Shown here: piece by piece, positions 8,724 through 17,147 of the stretch
Numbering within the stretch: position 1 is the stretch's first letter
Layout: every line of letters starts with the position of its first letter
NCBI RefSeq assembly: GCF_000831385.1
Contig: NZ_AP014548.1
Location: 2,657,779-2,721,778 of the forward strand
Origin: Nonlabens marinus S1-08
Lineage (GTDB): Bacteria; Bacteroidota; Bacteroidia; Flavobacteriales; Flavobacteriaceae
DNA length: 64,000 nucleotides
Direction of reading: 5' to 3'
Translations under genes and position numbers: made by a program
Notes under the pieces: model-generated
What the model was told of the DNA's origin: nothing
The model's database searches: none
What the model saw: the letters and a program-made list of their open reading frames with translations, nothing else

Positions 8724-10181
8724 ATGACGGCAGATGTGTTTGCGGTAGTGATGCTGATCGCAGGATTAGCAGTGGGAGCTCTAGCGGGCTGGTTTTTTGC
8801 CAAAAGTAAATTCTCTTCTCCACTTCAATTTCTAGAGAATGAAAAAGAACGTTTATCCCTTCTTGTGGAAGATGGTAAACAAATTACTAGAGAACGTGAC
8901 GAATTGCGCAATTCTCAAAGCGCCTTGCATGCGGAGATCAGTCAGAAAAAAGAAACTTTAGAAGACTTGCGCAGCAGACTTTCCAAAACTGAAGAGAATT
9001 ATACCACGCTCAATCAAGATAAAGAAAACCTAAGTGTTCAACTTGCCCAGATGCGTACCATTCATGAAAAAGCGGAAGAAAAATACAGCGAGTCTCAGGC
9101 CGAACTTGAAAAGCTGAATGAGAAGTTCACCAAAGAATTTGAGAATCTAGCCAACAAAATCCTTGATGAGAAAAGCACCAAGTTCACCACTCAAAATAAA
9201 CTCAACATTGAACAGATTTTGAATCCGCTGCAAGAGAAGATCAAAAGTTTTGAAAAACGTGTGGAAGACACACATAAGGATACAATTGATCGTCAAAGTT
9301 CCTTACGACAGCAAATTATAGGCTTGAAGGAATTAAATGAGCAAATGAGTAAGGAGACCAGCAACCTTACTAAAGCTTTGAAAGGAGACTCAAAGATGCG
9401 CGGGAACTGGGGAGAACTAGTTCTAGAACGAGTTCTTGAAAAGTCAGGTCTTGAAAAAGGCTCTGAATATGAAGTACAACAAAGCGTGCGAACTGAGGAA
9501 GGCAAGATGTATTATCCTGATGTGGTCGTTCATTTACCAGGTGGCAATAAAATGGTGATTGATTCTAAAGTGTCGCTTAACGCCTATGAACGTTGGGTCA
9601 ATGAGGAAGATGAAGCCCAACAAACTCAATTTTTGAAAGCTCATGTGATGGCTTTACGCAAACACGTGAATGACTTATCAGAAAAGAACTATCATGAGCT
9701 TTATGCTATGGACAGCCCAGACTTCGTGTTGCTATTTGTTCCTATTGAACCTGCTTTTGCAGCAGCACTGAACTTTGACTCTACGGTTTATACAGATGCA
9801 TTTGAAAAGAATATTGTGATTGTTACACCTACAACATTACTAGCGACCTTGCGCACCATTGATACCATGTGGCAAAACGAGAAGCAGCAGAAGAATGCGT
9901 TAGACATTGCTAAAGCTGCTGGCTCGCTCTATGATAAATTCGTAGGTCTTACCGATGATTTGATCAAAGTAGGGCAACAAATGGACACGGTTCAGAAAAC
10001 CTATAAGTCTAGTATGAATAAGTTGAGTGAGGGCTCTGGAAACTTGATAGGGCGTGTGGAGCGTTTGAAGAAACTAGGAGCTAAAGCTAATAAGGCTGTG
10101 AATGAAAAACTCGTACGTCGCGCCGTCGATAACGACCCAGACTATTTAGAACTGGATAGTTCTGACGACACAGAAGAATAA
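8724..10181 (+). CDS. rmuC: RmuC-family DNA recombination protein
   Basis: The 485-residue protein has one N-terminal membrane helix (about 5-25), a long coiled coil (about 35-225) and the RmuC domain with the motif KMRGNWGELVLERVLEKSGL and then VVHLPGGNKMVIDSKVSLNAYERW. The domain belongs to the PD-(D/E)XK-like nuclease superfamily. In E. coli, RmuC limits inversions between short inverted repeats, a role worth noting in a genome packed with short palindromes, although no link is shown here. It appears to be a single-gene unit; the SatD-like operon follows 81 bp later. Confidence 0.9.
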   Translation: MTADVFAVVMLIAGLAVGALAGWFFAKSKFSSPLQFLENEKERLSLLVEDGKQITRERDELRNSQSALHAEISQKKETLEDLRSRLSKTEENYTTLNQDKENLSVQLAQMRTIHEKAEEKYSESQAELEKLNEKFTKEFENLANKILDEKSTKFTTQNKLNIEQILNPLQEKIKSFEKRVEDTHKDTIDRQSSLRQQIIGLKELNEQMSKETSNLTKALKGDSKMRGNWGELVLERVLEKSGLEKGSEYEVQQSVRTEEGKMYYPDVVVHLPGGNKMVIDSKVSLNAYERWVNEEDEAQQTQFLKAHVMALRKHVNDLSEKNYHELYAMDSPDFVLLFVPIEPAFAAALNFDSTVYTDAFEKNIVIVTPTTLLATLRTIDTMWQNEKQQKNALDIAKAAGSLYDKFVGLTDDLIKVGQQMDTVQKTYKSSMNKLSEGSGNLIGRVERLKKLGAKANKAVNEKLVRRAVDNDPDYLELDSSDDTEE

Positions 10182-10182
10182 T

Positions 10183-10202
10183 TATTACACTTTTACGTAA
10201 TA
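10183..10202. promoter_or_regulatory. operator-like repeat 1 (TATTAC-N8-GTAATA)
   Basis: First of three 20-bp inverted repeats with identical 6-bp arms and an 8-bp spacer (ACTTTTAC). It starts just after the rmuC stop. Confidence 0.8.
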
Positions 10203-10210
10203 ATTTTAAA

Positions 10211-10230
10211 TATTACGCTTTTATGTAATA
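10211..10230. promoter_or_regulatory. operator-like repeat 2 (TATTAC-N8-GTAATA)
   Basis: Second copy, with spacer GCTTTTAT, starting 28 bp after the first. The arms are identical to those of the other copies. Confidence 0.8.
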
Positions 10231-10239
10231 CATTTGATA

Positions 10240-10259
10240 TATTACATATTTACGTAATA
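10240..10259. promoter_or_regulatory. operator-like repeat 3 (TATTAC-N8-GTAATA)
   Basis: Third copy, with spacer ATATTTAC, starting 29 bp after the second. It ends only 3 bp before the ATG of the SatD-like gene, so a bound protein would block initiation directly. Confidence 0.8.
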
Positions 10260-10262
10260 CTT

Positions 10263-10889
10263 ATGGAAGTAGTCATCGCAGGAGATATCGTCAACTCACA
10301 ACAAAACAATCCAGATGAGTATCTAACGGTACTCAAATCAGTTTTGTCTGAATATTCCCAAGACGGAATGTTTCAGATTTATAGAGGCGATAGTTTTCAA
10401 GCGGTATTGAATCGACCACAACTTGGTTTGTATGCAGCTTTAAAATTAAAAACAGCCTTAAAGCGTTTAAGTTCTTTAGATGTGAGGGTTGCAATAGGAT
10501 TAGGTGATGTAAATATCATCGAGAATAACGTAGCTATATCTACTGGAAATGCGTTGACACGATCTGGTGAACTATTGGATTCTCTGAAAAACAAAGAACA
10601 AAACATTATGGTCAGATCTGATCATAAATTAGATAATTATATGAATGCGGTTCTTAAAATGGCTTTGCTGTACATGGATGATTGGACAGAAAATTCAGCG
10701 TCAGTAGTATATGAACTGCTTGATAACCCTAGCTTGACCCAAGAAGAATTAGGGAAAAAATTAGGAATTCAACAATCAACAGCAAGCCGCAGACTCAATC
10801 GAGCAAACTGGCAGGAAACTCAAGAACTATACGGATTATTCCATCAATACTATAATGATGTAAATCATGACGCTAGCCATACTCGTTAA
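10263..10889 (+). CDS. SatD-like protein with C-terminal helix-turn-helix
   Basis: The protein has 208 residues. The N-terminal part (MEVVIAGDIVNSQQN, FQIYRGDSFQAVL, VRVAIGLGDV, STGNALTRSGELLD) resembles the SatD family, whose fold is reminiscent of nucleotide cyclase-like domains. The C-terminus (about 150-180: LTQEELGKKLGIQQSTASRRL) is a clear helix-turn-helix. The gene starts right after three identical inverted repeats and overlaps the DUF3307 gene by 23 nt. I infer a DNA-binding regulator that may control its own operon; the signal it senses is unknown. Confidence 0.7.
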   Translation: MEVVIAGDIVNSQQNNPDEYLTVLKSVLSEYSQDGMFQIYRGDSFQAVLNRPQLGLYAALKLKTALKRLSSLDVRVAIGLGDVNIIENNVAISTGNALTRSGELLDSLKNKEQNIMVRSDHKLDNYMNAVLKMALLYMDDWTENSASVVYELLDNPSLTQEELGKKLGIQQSTASRRLNRANWQETQELYGLFHQYYNDVNHDASHTR

Positions 10890-11583
10890 ACTCATCCTCG
10901 CTCATCTGATAGGCGATTTCTTTCTTCAGACCACTAAAAGTGTCAAGAGCAAAGAAAAGAACAAACTCAAATCTGCAGCACTTTATTTTCATGTTCTGAT
11001 TCATGGGATCCTTGCAGCTATTGCTGTCTGGGATATTGAGCTATGGTACATACCATTGATCATCATGATATCACATTTATTGATTGACGCAGGGAAGTTG
11101 TATGCTACCAATAAAAAAAACAAACGCTGGTTATTCCTGGCAGATCAAGTAGCTCATATTGCGGTAATCATATTGATTTTCATAGAGTCAACATCAAATT
11201 TTGCAGACTTTGAATTGGAAATACCTATTCAAGTATGGATTCTTATTTTGTGCCTAGTGTTCCTGACCACACCTGTAAGCATTGCCCTTAAAACTTTTTT
11301 TACCAGATGGAAGTTGAGCCCAGGGAACACTGGAATCAATTCCTTAAAAAATGCAGGTAATTGGATAGGTATTATTGAACGTTTATTGGTGTTCATTTTT
11401 ATTGTTGTGGGGCAATTTGGAGCTGTAGGTTTTCTATTAGCAGCCAAATCTGTTTTTAGGTTTGGCGACCTTAACAGAGAGCACAATATGAAACTAACGG
11501 AATATGTATTGATCGGGACTTTGCTTAGCTTTGGCATCGCGATTCTTACAGGGCTTGCGTTTCAAAAACTCGTACAACTATGA
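10867..11583 (+). CDS. DUF3307 membrane protein
   Basis: The 238-residue protein has about six membrane segments and begins LVKLILAHLIGDFFLQT, typical of DUF3307 proteins. A second acidic/histidine-bearing helix (IIMISHLLIDAGKLY) follows, so HLIGD and HLLID may face each other in the membrane; that is inference. SatD-like and DUF3307 genes are often adjacent in other bacteria, which suggests a functional pair. It overlaps the upstream gene by 23 nt and the next gene by 4 nt (ATGA), so the three genes are translationally coupled. Biochemical role unknown. Confidence 0.75.
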   Translation: MTLAILVKLILAHLIGDFFLQTTKSVKSKEKNKLKSAALYFHVLIHGILAAIAVWDIELWYIPLIIMISHLLIDAGKLYATNKKNKRWLFLADQVAHIAVIILIFIESTSNFADFELEIPIQVWILILCLVFLTTPVSIALKTFFTRWKLSPGNTGINSLKNAGNWIGIIERLLVFIFIVVGQFGAVGFLLAAKSVFRFGDLNREHNMKLTEYVLIGTLLSFGIAILTGLAFQKLVQL

Positions 11584-11948
11584 GAAAGATCCTCGGTGTT
11601 ATTCTTGCCACTATTGCCATAATGGCGATTTTGTGGTATACCTTTTTATATTTTGCGACTTATTCTGACGGGTACCGTAGTGGAGAATTGATCAAATTTT
11701 CCAGCAAAGGGTACCTCGTTAAAACTTGGGAAGGTGAGATTTCACAAGGCATCAGTGGCGCACAGATATTTTCATTCTCCGTACTTGACGAGGAAAAGGA
11801 AGTGATTGATAAATTAAAGGAATATCAAGGTCAATATGTAAAGCTCGAGTATGAAGAGCGGTTTGGAACCTTCTTCTTTTGGGGCGATACTAAATACTTT
11901 ATTACAGGGGTTACGCTAGAGCAATCGCCGCATTTTAATAGAAACTAG
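11580..11948 (+). CDS. small membrane-anchored protein, unknown function
   Basis: The 122-residue protein has one N-terminal hydrophobic helix (about 4-26) and a soluble domain with YSDGYRSGELIKFSSKGYLVKTWEGEI. This looks like a small beta-rich domain facing the periplasm. Its start overlaps the DUF3307 stop (ATGA), so it is the third gene of the SatD-like operon. Similar flavobacterial proteins are sometimes labelled 6-phosphogluconate dehydrogenase; I see no support for that label here. Confidence 0.65.
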   Translation: MRKILGVILATIAIMAILWYTFLYFATYSDGYRSGELIKFSSKGYLVKTWEGEISQGISGAQIFSFSVLDEEKEVIDKLKEYQGQYVKLEYEERFGTFFFWGDTKYFITGVTLEQSPHFNRN

Positions 11949-11983
11949 AGTTTCTGGTCCAGTAACCTTTTTTTAGTTGTTTT

Positions 11984-11999
11984 CGCTTTCGCGAAAGCG
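11984..11999. repeat. iterated palindrome copy 5 (perfect)
   Basis: Exact copy; symmetry extends to 20 bp (11982-12001). It ends 13 bp before the thioesterase start codon, so it falls in that gene's 5' leader or promoter. Confidence 0.95.
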
Positions 12000-12014
12000 A
12001 ACAAACCCATCAAC

Positions 12015-12560
12015 ATGTCTGCAAAATTCAAAACACCAGAAGAATCCAGAGTTACGCTTTCCATGCTGATGTTGCCATCCCATGCTAATTTCTCTGGAAA
12101 AATTCATGGAGGCCACATCTTATCATTAGTAGATCAAATTGCATTTGCCTGTGCATCAAAACACAGCCACAACTACTGTGTAACCGCTAGTGTTGATGTT
12201 GTAGATTTCTTAGCTCCTATAGAAGTTGGCGAAATGGTGACGCTCAAAGCCACTGTAAATTATGTAGGGAACACCTCTATGGTTATAGGAATACGAGTGG
12301 ATGCAGAGGATATCAAGTCCGGAATATCCAAACATTGCAACTCCAGCTATGTTACCATGGTTGCCAAAGATGAAAACGGAAAAACGGTTGCCGTTCCTGG
12401 ATTGAAATTAACGACAGAAACTCACATACGTAGGTTTGCACGTGAAATAAGACGTAAGAGCATCAAGCGAGAGTCCGCTCGAGAGATGAAGGCTACCAAC
12501 TTTTCGGCTGCTGAATTTGTGAAGCAGTTGAAGGATTATAATGTGGAGCTGCCATCTTAG
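12015..12560 (+). CDS. acyl-CoA thioesterase (hotdog fold)
   Basis: The 181-residue protein has a hotdog domain with the family motif HANFSGKIHGGHILSLVDQIAF (helix and catalytic Asp region, about residues 23-44) and VTASVDVVDFLAPIEVGEMV. This matches the YciA/BFIT-type acyl-CoA hydrolases that cleave fatty acyl-CoA to free acid and CoA. The C-terminal tail after residue 145 is basic and variable. It is flanked by the palindrome upstream and a strong bidirectional terminator downstream, and looks monocistronic. Confidence 0.87.
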   Translation: MSAKFKTPEESRVTLSMLMLPSHANFSGKIHGGHILSLVDQIAFACASKHSHNYCVTASVDVVDFLAPIEVGEMVTLKATVNYVGNTSMVIGIRVDAEDIKSGISKHCNSSYVTMVAKDENGKTVAVPGLKLTTETHIRRFAREIRRKSIKRESAREMKATNFSAAEFVKQLKDYNVELPS

Positions 12561-12584
12561 AGAGACAAACTTATTATATAAAAT

Positions 12585-12616
12585 AACAACGCCTGCTTGA
12601 AAAAGCAGGCGTTGTT
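12585..12616. terminator. bidirectional terminator between thioesterase gene and carB
   Basis: The arms AACAACGCCTGCTT and AAGCAGGCGTTGTT form a 14-bp perfect stem with a GAAA loop. It sits between two convergent genes and can serve both, although T-runs are weak on either side. Confidence 0.8.
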
Positions 12617-12629
12617 GAGTTTAGTTCCT

Positions 12630-15482
12630 TTATTTACTCAAATACATCCTACGTCTTGCATACAACTCGTAAAACTCATCGTCTTTCAAGCTATCTACAA
12701 ATAAGATACTTTCTCCTGTGGATTTCATTTCTGGGCCTAGGCGTTTATCTACGTTCGGGAATTTATTGAAAGAGAATACTGGTTGTTTAATCGCATATCC
12801 TTTTAATTGTGGATTGAAGTCAAAATCAGTGACTTTCTTCTCCCCTAGCATCACTTTGGTGGCATAATTCACATAAGGTTCACCATATGCCTTAGCAATA
12901 AACGGGACCGTTCTCGACGCTCGCGGGTTAGCCTCAATGATATAAACGATGTCATTTTTTATAGCAAACTGAATGTTAATCAAACCAACGGTCTTTAGCG
13001 CTAGTGCAATCTTCTTAGTATGATCCTTGATCTGCTGCATTACTAAATCACCAAGGTTAAATGGCGGTAAGGTGGCATTAGAATCTCCAGAGTGAATTCC
13101 ACAAGGTTCGATGTGCTCCATAATCCCGATGATGTAGACATTTTCACCATCACAGATAGCATCTGCCTCCGCTTCTATCGCACCATCTAGGTAATGGTCG
13201 AGTAGTAAAACATTGTTTGGGATCTTTCTCAAAATGTCCACGACATGCTCTTCCAGCTCTTGTTTGTTGATCACGATCTTCATTCCTTGTCCACCTAGAA
13301 CGTAGGATGGTCGTACTAGAATGGGAAAGTCTAATTTATCAGCCACTTTCAATGCCTCATCTGGTGTGGTGGCAATATCAAATGGTGGGTAAGGAATATC
13401 AATGTCTTTCAACAGTTTGGAAAAACGACCACGGTCTTCCGCTAGATCAAGCGCCTCATAACTGGTTCCTAACACTTTAATACCGTATCGATCCAACTTC
13501 TCTGCGAGTTTTAAGGCAGTTTGCCCACCTAGTTGTACGATCACGCCTTCTGGCTTTTCGTGACGTATGATGTCATATATATGTTCCCAGAATACGGGCT
13601 CAAAATAAAGTTTGTCAGCCGTATCAAAGTCGGTAGAAACCGTTTCTGGATTACAGTTGATCATAATAGCTTCATAGCCGCATTCTTGTGCCGCAAAAAC
13701 TCCATGAACACAGCAGTAATCAAACTCTATTCCCTGACCTATACGGTTAGGTCCTGAACCTAGGACAATGACTTTTTTCTTATCAGTTACGATGCTTTCA
13801 TTTTGCGCTGCTCGTTTCCCGTCAGGCGTTTCTACATCTGCTTCAAAAGTGCTGTAGTAGTAAGGCGTATCTGCTTTAAATTCTGCAGCACAAGTATCTA
13901 CGAGTTTGTATACTCGATTGATATTCATCTCATCCCGCTTTTTATAAACTTCGGACTCTAAACAACCTAGCATATGTGCTATCTGACGATCTGCAAATCC
14001 TTTTTGTTTAGCTTCTAGAAGTAGCTTTCGCGAAAGCGAACTAATATCAAATTTTCCTATTTCCTTTTCAAGCTCATGTAATTCCTCAAATTGCTTTAAG
14101 TACCACATGTCAATACGTGTGATCTCGTGGATTCTAGATAAGGAAATTCCCATCGTGATTGCATCGTATAATGCAAAAACGCGATCCCAACTGGCATTTG
14201 TTAATTTATCAATTACTTGATTGTAGTCGGTATAACCTTTCCCATCTGCCCCTAGTCCATTACGTTTGATCTCTAACGACTGTGTGGCTTTATGCAGGGC
14301 TTCTTGAAACGATCTTCCTATTCCCATCACTTCACCTACAGACTTCATTTGTAAGCCTAGCGTGCGGTCAGATCCTTCAAATTTGTCAAAATTCCAACGT
14401 GGTATCTTCACGATGACGTAATCTAGAGTTGGCTCAAAAAGCGCAGAAGTATTCCCTGTGATTTGGTTGTTCAATTCATCCAGGGTATAGCCTAATGCTA
14501 GTTTAGTAGCCACTTTGGCTATAGGATAACCGGTTGCTTTACTTGCTAATGCGGAAGATCTTGACACACGAGGATTAATCTCTATCGCTATGATTTCTTC
14601 TCTCTCATCTGGGCTAACAGCAAACTGTACATTACAACCACCTTCAAATTCACCTATACTGCGCATCATATGAATAGCCATATCACGCATCTTTTGGTAG
14701 GTACGATCTGATAAAGTCATGGCTGGCGCTACTGTTATAGAATCACCCGTATGGATTCCCATAGGATCCATGTTTTCTATCGTACAAATGATAACCACGT
14801 TATCATTTTTATCTCTTAATAATTCTAATTCATATTCCTTCCAGCCTAATAGGGCTTTATCAATCATTACCTCATGAATAGGAGACACCTCTAGACCAAG
14901 AGTCAACAGCTCATCATAGTCTTCTTCTTTATGAACAATTGCCGCACCTGCACCTCCTAGAGTGAAGGATGAGCGTATACAAAGAGGAAAACCAAATTCT
15001 TGAGCAATTTCCTTTCCTTTCAAAAATGAGGTAGCAGTGGCTTGCGGCGCCATACCTACTCCTATTTTTTCCATTAGATTTCTAAACTTCTCTCTATCTT
15101 CAGTGATGTTGATAGCGTCGATATCTACTCCTATCAAATCTACATTGTGATCTTCCCAGATTCCTTTGTCCTGAGCCTCAATACATAGATTTAGAGCCGT
15201 TTGCCCACCCATTGTAGGCAATACTGCATCAATTTGCGGGTGCTCCTCTAAAATTTTACGTAAGGATTTAGTGGTAAGCGGTAAGAGATATACATGATCT
15301 GCCATCGACGGGTCAGTCATGATGGTGGCAGGGTTTGAATTGATCAGGATGGTCTCGATTCCTTCTTCCCTTAGTGATCTTAAGGATTGTGATCCGGCAT
15401 AGTCAAATTCACAGGCTTGACCTATAACAATTGGACCGCTACCTATGAGCAGTACAGATTTGATGTCAGTTCTTTTCGGCAT
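12630..15482 (-). CDS. carB: carbamoyl-phosphate synthase large subunit without MGS domain
   Basis: The 950-residue protein makes carbamoyl phosphate for arginine and pyrimidine synthesis, using ammonia from the CarA subunit (not in this window). It has two ATP-grasp halves: the first starts SVLLIGSGPIVIGQACEFDYAG, the second after about residue 560 with IVLGSGPNRIGQGIEFDYC. ATP-grasp motifs such as EINPRVSRSSALASKATGYP and EANPRASRTVPFIAKAYG are intact. It ends at ARRRMYLSK, where the E. coli enzyme (1073 residues) would continue into the allosteric MGS-like domain, which is absent. A one-mismatch palindrome encodes LSRK near residue 484, in the oligomerisation linker. Confidence 0.95.
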   Translation of the reverse strand: MPKRTDIKSVLLIGSGPIVIGQACEFDYAGSQSLRSLREEGIETILINSNPATIMTDPSMADHVYLLPLTTKSLRKILEEHPQIDAVLPTMGGQTALNLCIEAQDKGIWEDHNVDLIGVDIDAINITEDREKFRNLMEKIGVGMAPQATATSFLKGKEIAQEFGFPLCIRSSFTLGGAGAAIVHKEEDYDELLTLGLEVSPIHEVMIDKALLGWKEYELELLRDKNDNVVIICTIENMDPMGIHTGDSITVAPAMTLSDRTYQKMRDMAIHMMRSIGEFEGGCNVQFAVSPDEREEIIAIEINPRVSRSSALASKATGYPIAKVATKLALGYTLDELNNQITGNTSALFEPTLDYVIVKIPRWNFDKFEGSDRTLGLQMKSVGEVMGIGRSFQEALHKATQSLEIKRNGLGADGKGYTDYNQVIDKLTNASWDRVFALYDAITMGISLSRIHEITRIDMWYLKQFEELHELEKEIGKFDISSLSRKLLLEAKQKGFADRQIAHMLGCLESEVYKKRDEMNINRVYKLVDTCAAEFKADTPYYYSTFEADVETPDGKRAAQNESIVTDKKKVIVLGSGPNRIGQGIEFDYCCVHGVFAAQECGYEAIMINCNPETVSTDFDTADKLYFEPVFWEHIYDIIRHEKPEGVIVQLGGQTALKLAEKLDRYGIKVLGTSYEALDLAEDRGRFSKLLKDIDIPYPPFDIATTPDEALKVADKLDFPILVRPSYVLGGQGMKIVINKQELEEHVVDILRKIPNNVLLLDHYLDGAIEAEADAICDGENVYIIGIMEHIEPCGIHSGDSNATLPPFNLGDLVMQQIKDHTKKIALALKTVGLINIQFAIKNDIVYIIEANPRASRTVPFIAKAYGEPYVNYATKVMLGEKKVTDFDFNPQLKGYAIKQPVFSFNKFPNVDKRLGPEMKSTGESILFVDSLKDDEFYELYARRRMYLSK
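14023..14038. repeat. iterated palindrome copy 6 (one mismatch, in carB)
   Basis: AGCTTTCGCGAAAGCG, with A in place of the first C. On the coding (minus) strand it reads SLSRK. Confidence 0.9.
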
Positions 15483-15530
15483 TGGTTTATATTTCTGGGT
15501 GATGCTAAATTTCGTTAATTAAAAGGCATA

Positions 15531-15562
15531 AAAAAAGGCGTTACTTCTAAAAAAGTAACGCC
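15531..15562 (-). terminator. rpmH terminator
   Basis: The arms GGCGTTACTT (15537-15546) and AAGTAACGCC (15553-15562) form a 10-bp stem. On the minus strand it is followed by a T-run. It lies just downstream of rpmH. Confidence 0.9.
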
Positions 15563-15585
15563 TATAATTTATAGATGATAAGTCA

Positions 15586-15750
15586 TTATCTCTTATGTCT
15601 TCTTTCAGTTGAAACAGAAAGTTTCTTACGCCCTTTTGCTCTACGACGTGCAAGAACCTTACGACCATTTGCAGATGCCATGCGCTCTCTGAAACCGTGC
15701 TTGTTTCTTCTCTTTCTCTTACTAGGTTGGTATGTTCTCTTTTGTGCCAT
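15586..15750 (-). CDS. rpmH: 50S ribosomal protein L34
   Basis: The 54-residue, highly basic protein starts [20 protein letters not shown] and carries [20 protein letters not shown], the unmistakable L34 sequence. It binds 23S rRNA near the exit-tunnel region of the large subunit. It has its own promoter (15800-15829) and terminator, so it is a single-gene transcript separate from carB, which starts about 100 bp further on. Confidence 0.98.
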   Translation of the reverse strand: MAQKRTYQPSKRKRRNKHGFRERMASANGRKVLARRRAKGRKKLSVSTERRHKR

Positions 15751-15799
15751 CGTGTAATTCTATATAATAAAAGGGCGAACCTTAATTTTTAATCGGGTG

Positions 15800-15829
15800 C
15801 AAAGATAGGAAGTCTTTAGAACTACACAA
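15800..15829 (-). promoter_or_regulatory. rpmH promoter
   Basis: On the minus strand, TTG (15827-15829), 19 bp and TATCTTTG (15800-15807) match the Bacteroidetes promoter consensus exactly. It lies about 50 bp upstream of the rpmH start. Confidence 0.8.
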
Positions 15830-15880
15830 CGTTTCCTTGTAAAAATAATTAGGAAAGTTAACCGGTTATCAACAATGCTT

Positions 15881-16345
15881 CTAATCTATAGGTATACAAA
15901 AGTCCACAATACATTTTTTCTCAGGGTGTTCCTGATAATTGTTATGATAAACCTCAAATGGATTTGCATCTGATTTTTGATAATCATTTTCTTGCATCCA
16001 TATAAAAAGGCTTTTCCACGCCTGTTCAAACTCCTGCAATCCTATTTCCATAGGCGCGATGATACAGCGATGGGGCTTAAAAACGATCTGCTCAAAATCG
16101 TCAGTGTTCGTAACTTCTTGATCCACCAAGACACAGGCGCTGATTCGCACTTTATCATGCTGTGTGTCCCTGGCACTATCGTGATAGATGGTCACCATTT
16201 TTGTTTTGGCTAATTCAAGCAAACCATTCGGTGCAGCCCATTTGACCAATTTCTCATAAGCTGCAGCGACTTTATCAAAGCCTTTTACAGTCATGGCTAC
16301 CAATTGCATGTCTTCTACCTCTTTAATTTCAATGCGCGTGTTCAT
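15881..16345 (-). CDS. GyrI-like / AraC effector-binding-domain protein
   Basis: The 154-residue protein begins with the beta-strand typical of the family (IEIKEVEDMQLVAMTVKG) and contains DKVRISACVLVDQEV and CIIAPMEIGLQEFEQAWKSLF. This is the SOUL/GyrI-like small-molecule-binding fold without a DNA-binding domain. Members bind cationic or hydrophobic compounds or gyrase; the ligand here is unknown. A palindrome copy lies 15 bp upstream of the start. Confidence 0.75.
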   Translation of the reverse strand: MNTRIEIKEVEDMQLVAMTVKGFDKVAAAYEKLVKWAAPNGLLELAKTKMVTIYHDSARDTQHDKVRISACVLVDQEVTNTDDFEQIVFKPHRCIIAPMEIGLQEFEQAWKSLFIWMQENDYQKSDANPFEVYHNNYQEHPEKKCIVDFCIPID

Positions 16346-16360
16346 GAAGTTGTTTTAGTT

Positions 16361-16376
16361 CGCTTTCGCGAAAGCG
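16361..16376. repeat. iterated palindrome copy 7 (perfect)
   Basis: Exact copy; symmetry extends to 20 bp (16359-16378). It sits between two divergent genes, 15 bp upstream of the GyrI-like gene. Confidence 0.95.
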
Positions 16377-16490
16377 AAATATTTTCAAGTATACAGCAAC
16401 TAAAAGACTTCTACCCTATCGATTACTAGTGCGTTAATCCTGCGGAAATCTCAAGCGTTGTCTATATTTGCAGCCCAAACAAAATTACAG

Positions 16491-17006
16491 ATGTTTAATA
16501 AGAATATAAAATTGGTTTTGGCTGGACTGGTCATAGCTTTCGGCATTTACCAATTCACTAGAAACGAAATACTTACAGGGATTATGTTGATCCTGTTATC
16601 AGGAATTTTTGTATTCCTTTACTTCAAGAATGAAATCATTTTATTAGCATTCTTACGCTTAAGGAAGCAAGATTTTGAAGGTGCTCAAAAATGGCTTGCT
16701 AAAATCAAAGATCCAGAAGCTGCACTGGTGACTAAACAACAAGGGTATTATAACTACCTACAAGGCTTAATGATTTCTCAAACTAACATGACGCAAGCAG
16801 AGAAATATTTCCGCAAAGCGATTAAATTAGGTTTGAATATGGATCAAGATCTTGCAGTGGCAAAATTGAACCTAGCAGGTATTGCGATGACTAAACGCCG
16901 TAAGCGCGAGGCCACTACCCTACTTAATGAAGCTAAGAAACTAGACAAACACGGCATGCTGACTGATCAGGTAAAAATGATGAAGCAGCAGATGAAGAAG
17001 ATCTAG
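16491..17006 (+). CDS. membrane protein with TPR-like helices (DUF2892-like)
   Basis: The protein has 171 residues and starts at the ATG at 16491 (MFNKNIKLVLAG). Two hydrophobic segments (about 6-22 and 27-45) are followed by a helical region with TPR-like spacing (QGYYNYLQGLMISQTNMTQAE, then AVAKLNLAGIAMTKRRKREA). A -7 box TATATTTG lies at 16463-16470. The protein probably sits in the inner membrane with its helical-repeat part in the cytoplasm. Function unknown. Confidence 0.7.
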   Translation: MFNKNIKLVLAGLVIAFGIYQFTRNEILTGIMLILLSGIFVFLYFKNEIILLAFLRLRKQDFEGAQKWLAKIKDPEAALVTKQQGYYNYLQGLMISQTNMTQAEKYFRKAIKLGLNMDQDLAVAKLNLAGIAMTKRRKREATTLLNEAKKLDKHGMLTDQVKMMKQQMKKI

Positions 17007-17147
17007 TTCAAGACAGTTGACTTGATGATGACCGAAGATTGACTTAAAGGCGAATCAAGAAAATAGATCCAAGACACCAGAGTTTTTTGGTGTTTATAAG
17101 TAAACATGTATTTGTGCTTTCTAATTGAGTTGTTTGTAATTCCTGTT

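Noticed and set aside
10183..10259. The three TATTAC-N8-GTAATA repeats as a tiny CRISPR array
   Set aside because: The intervals are only 8-9 bp, the repeats are short dyads and no cas genes are nearby; an operator array fits better.
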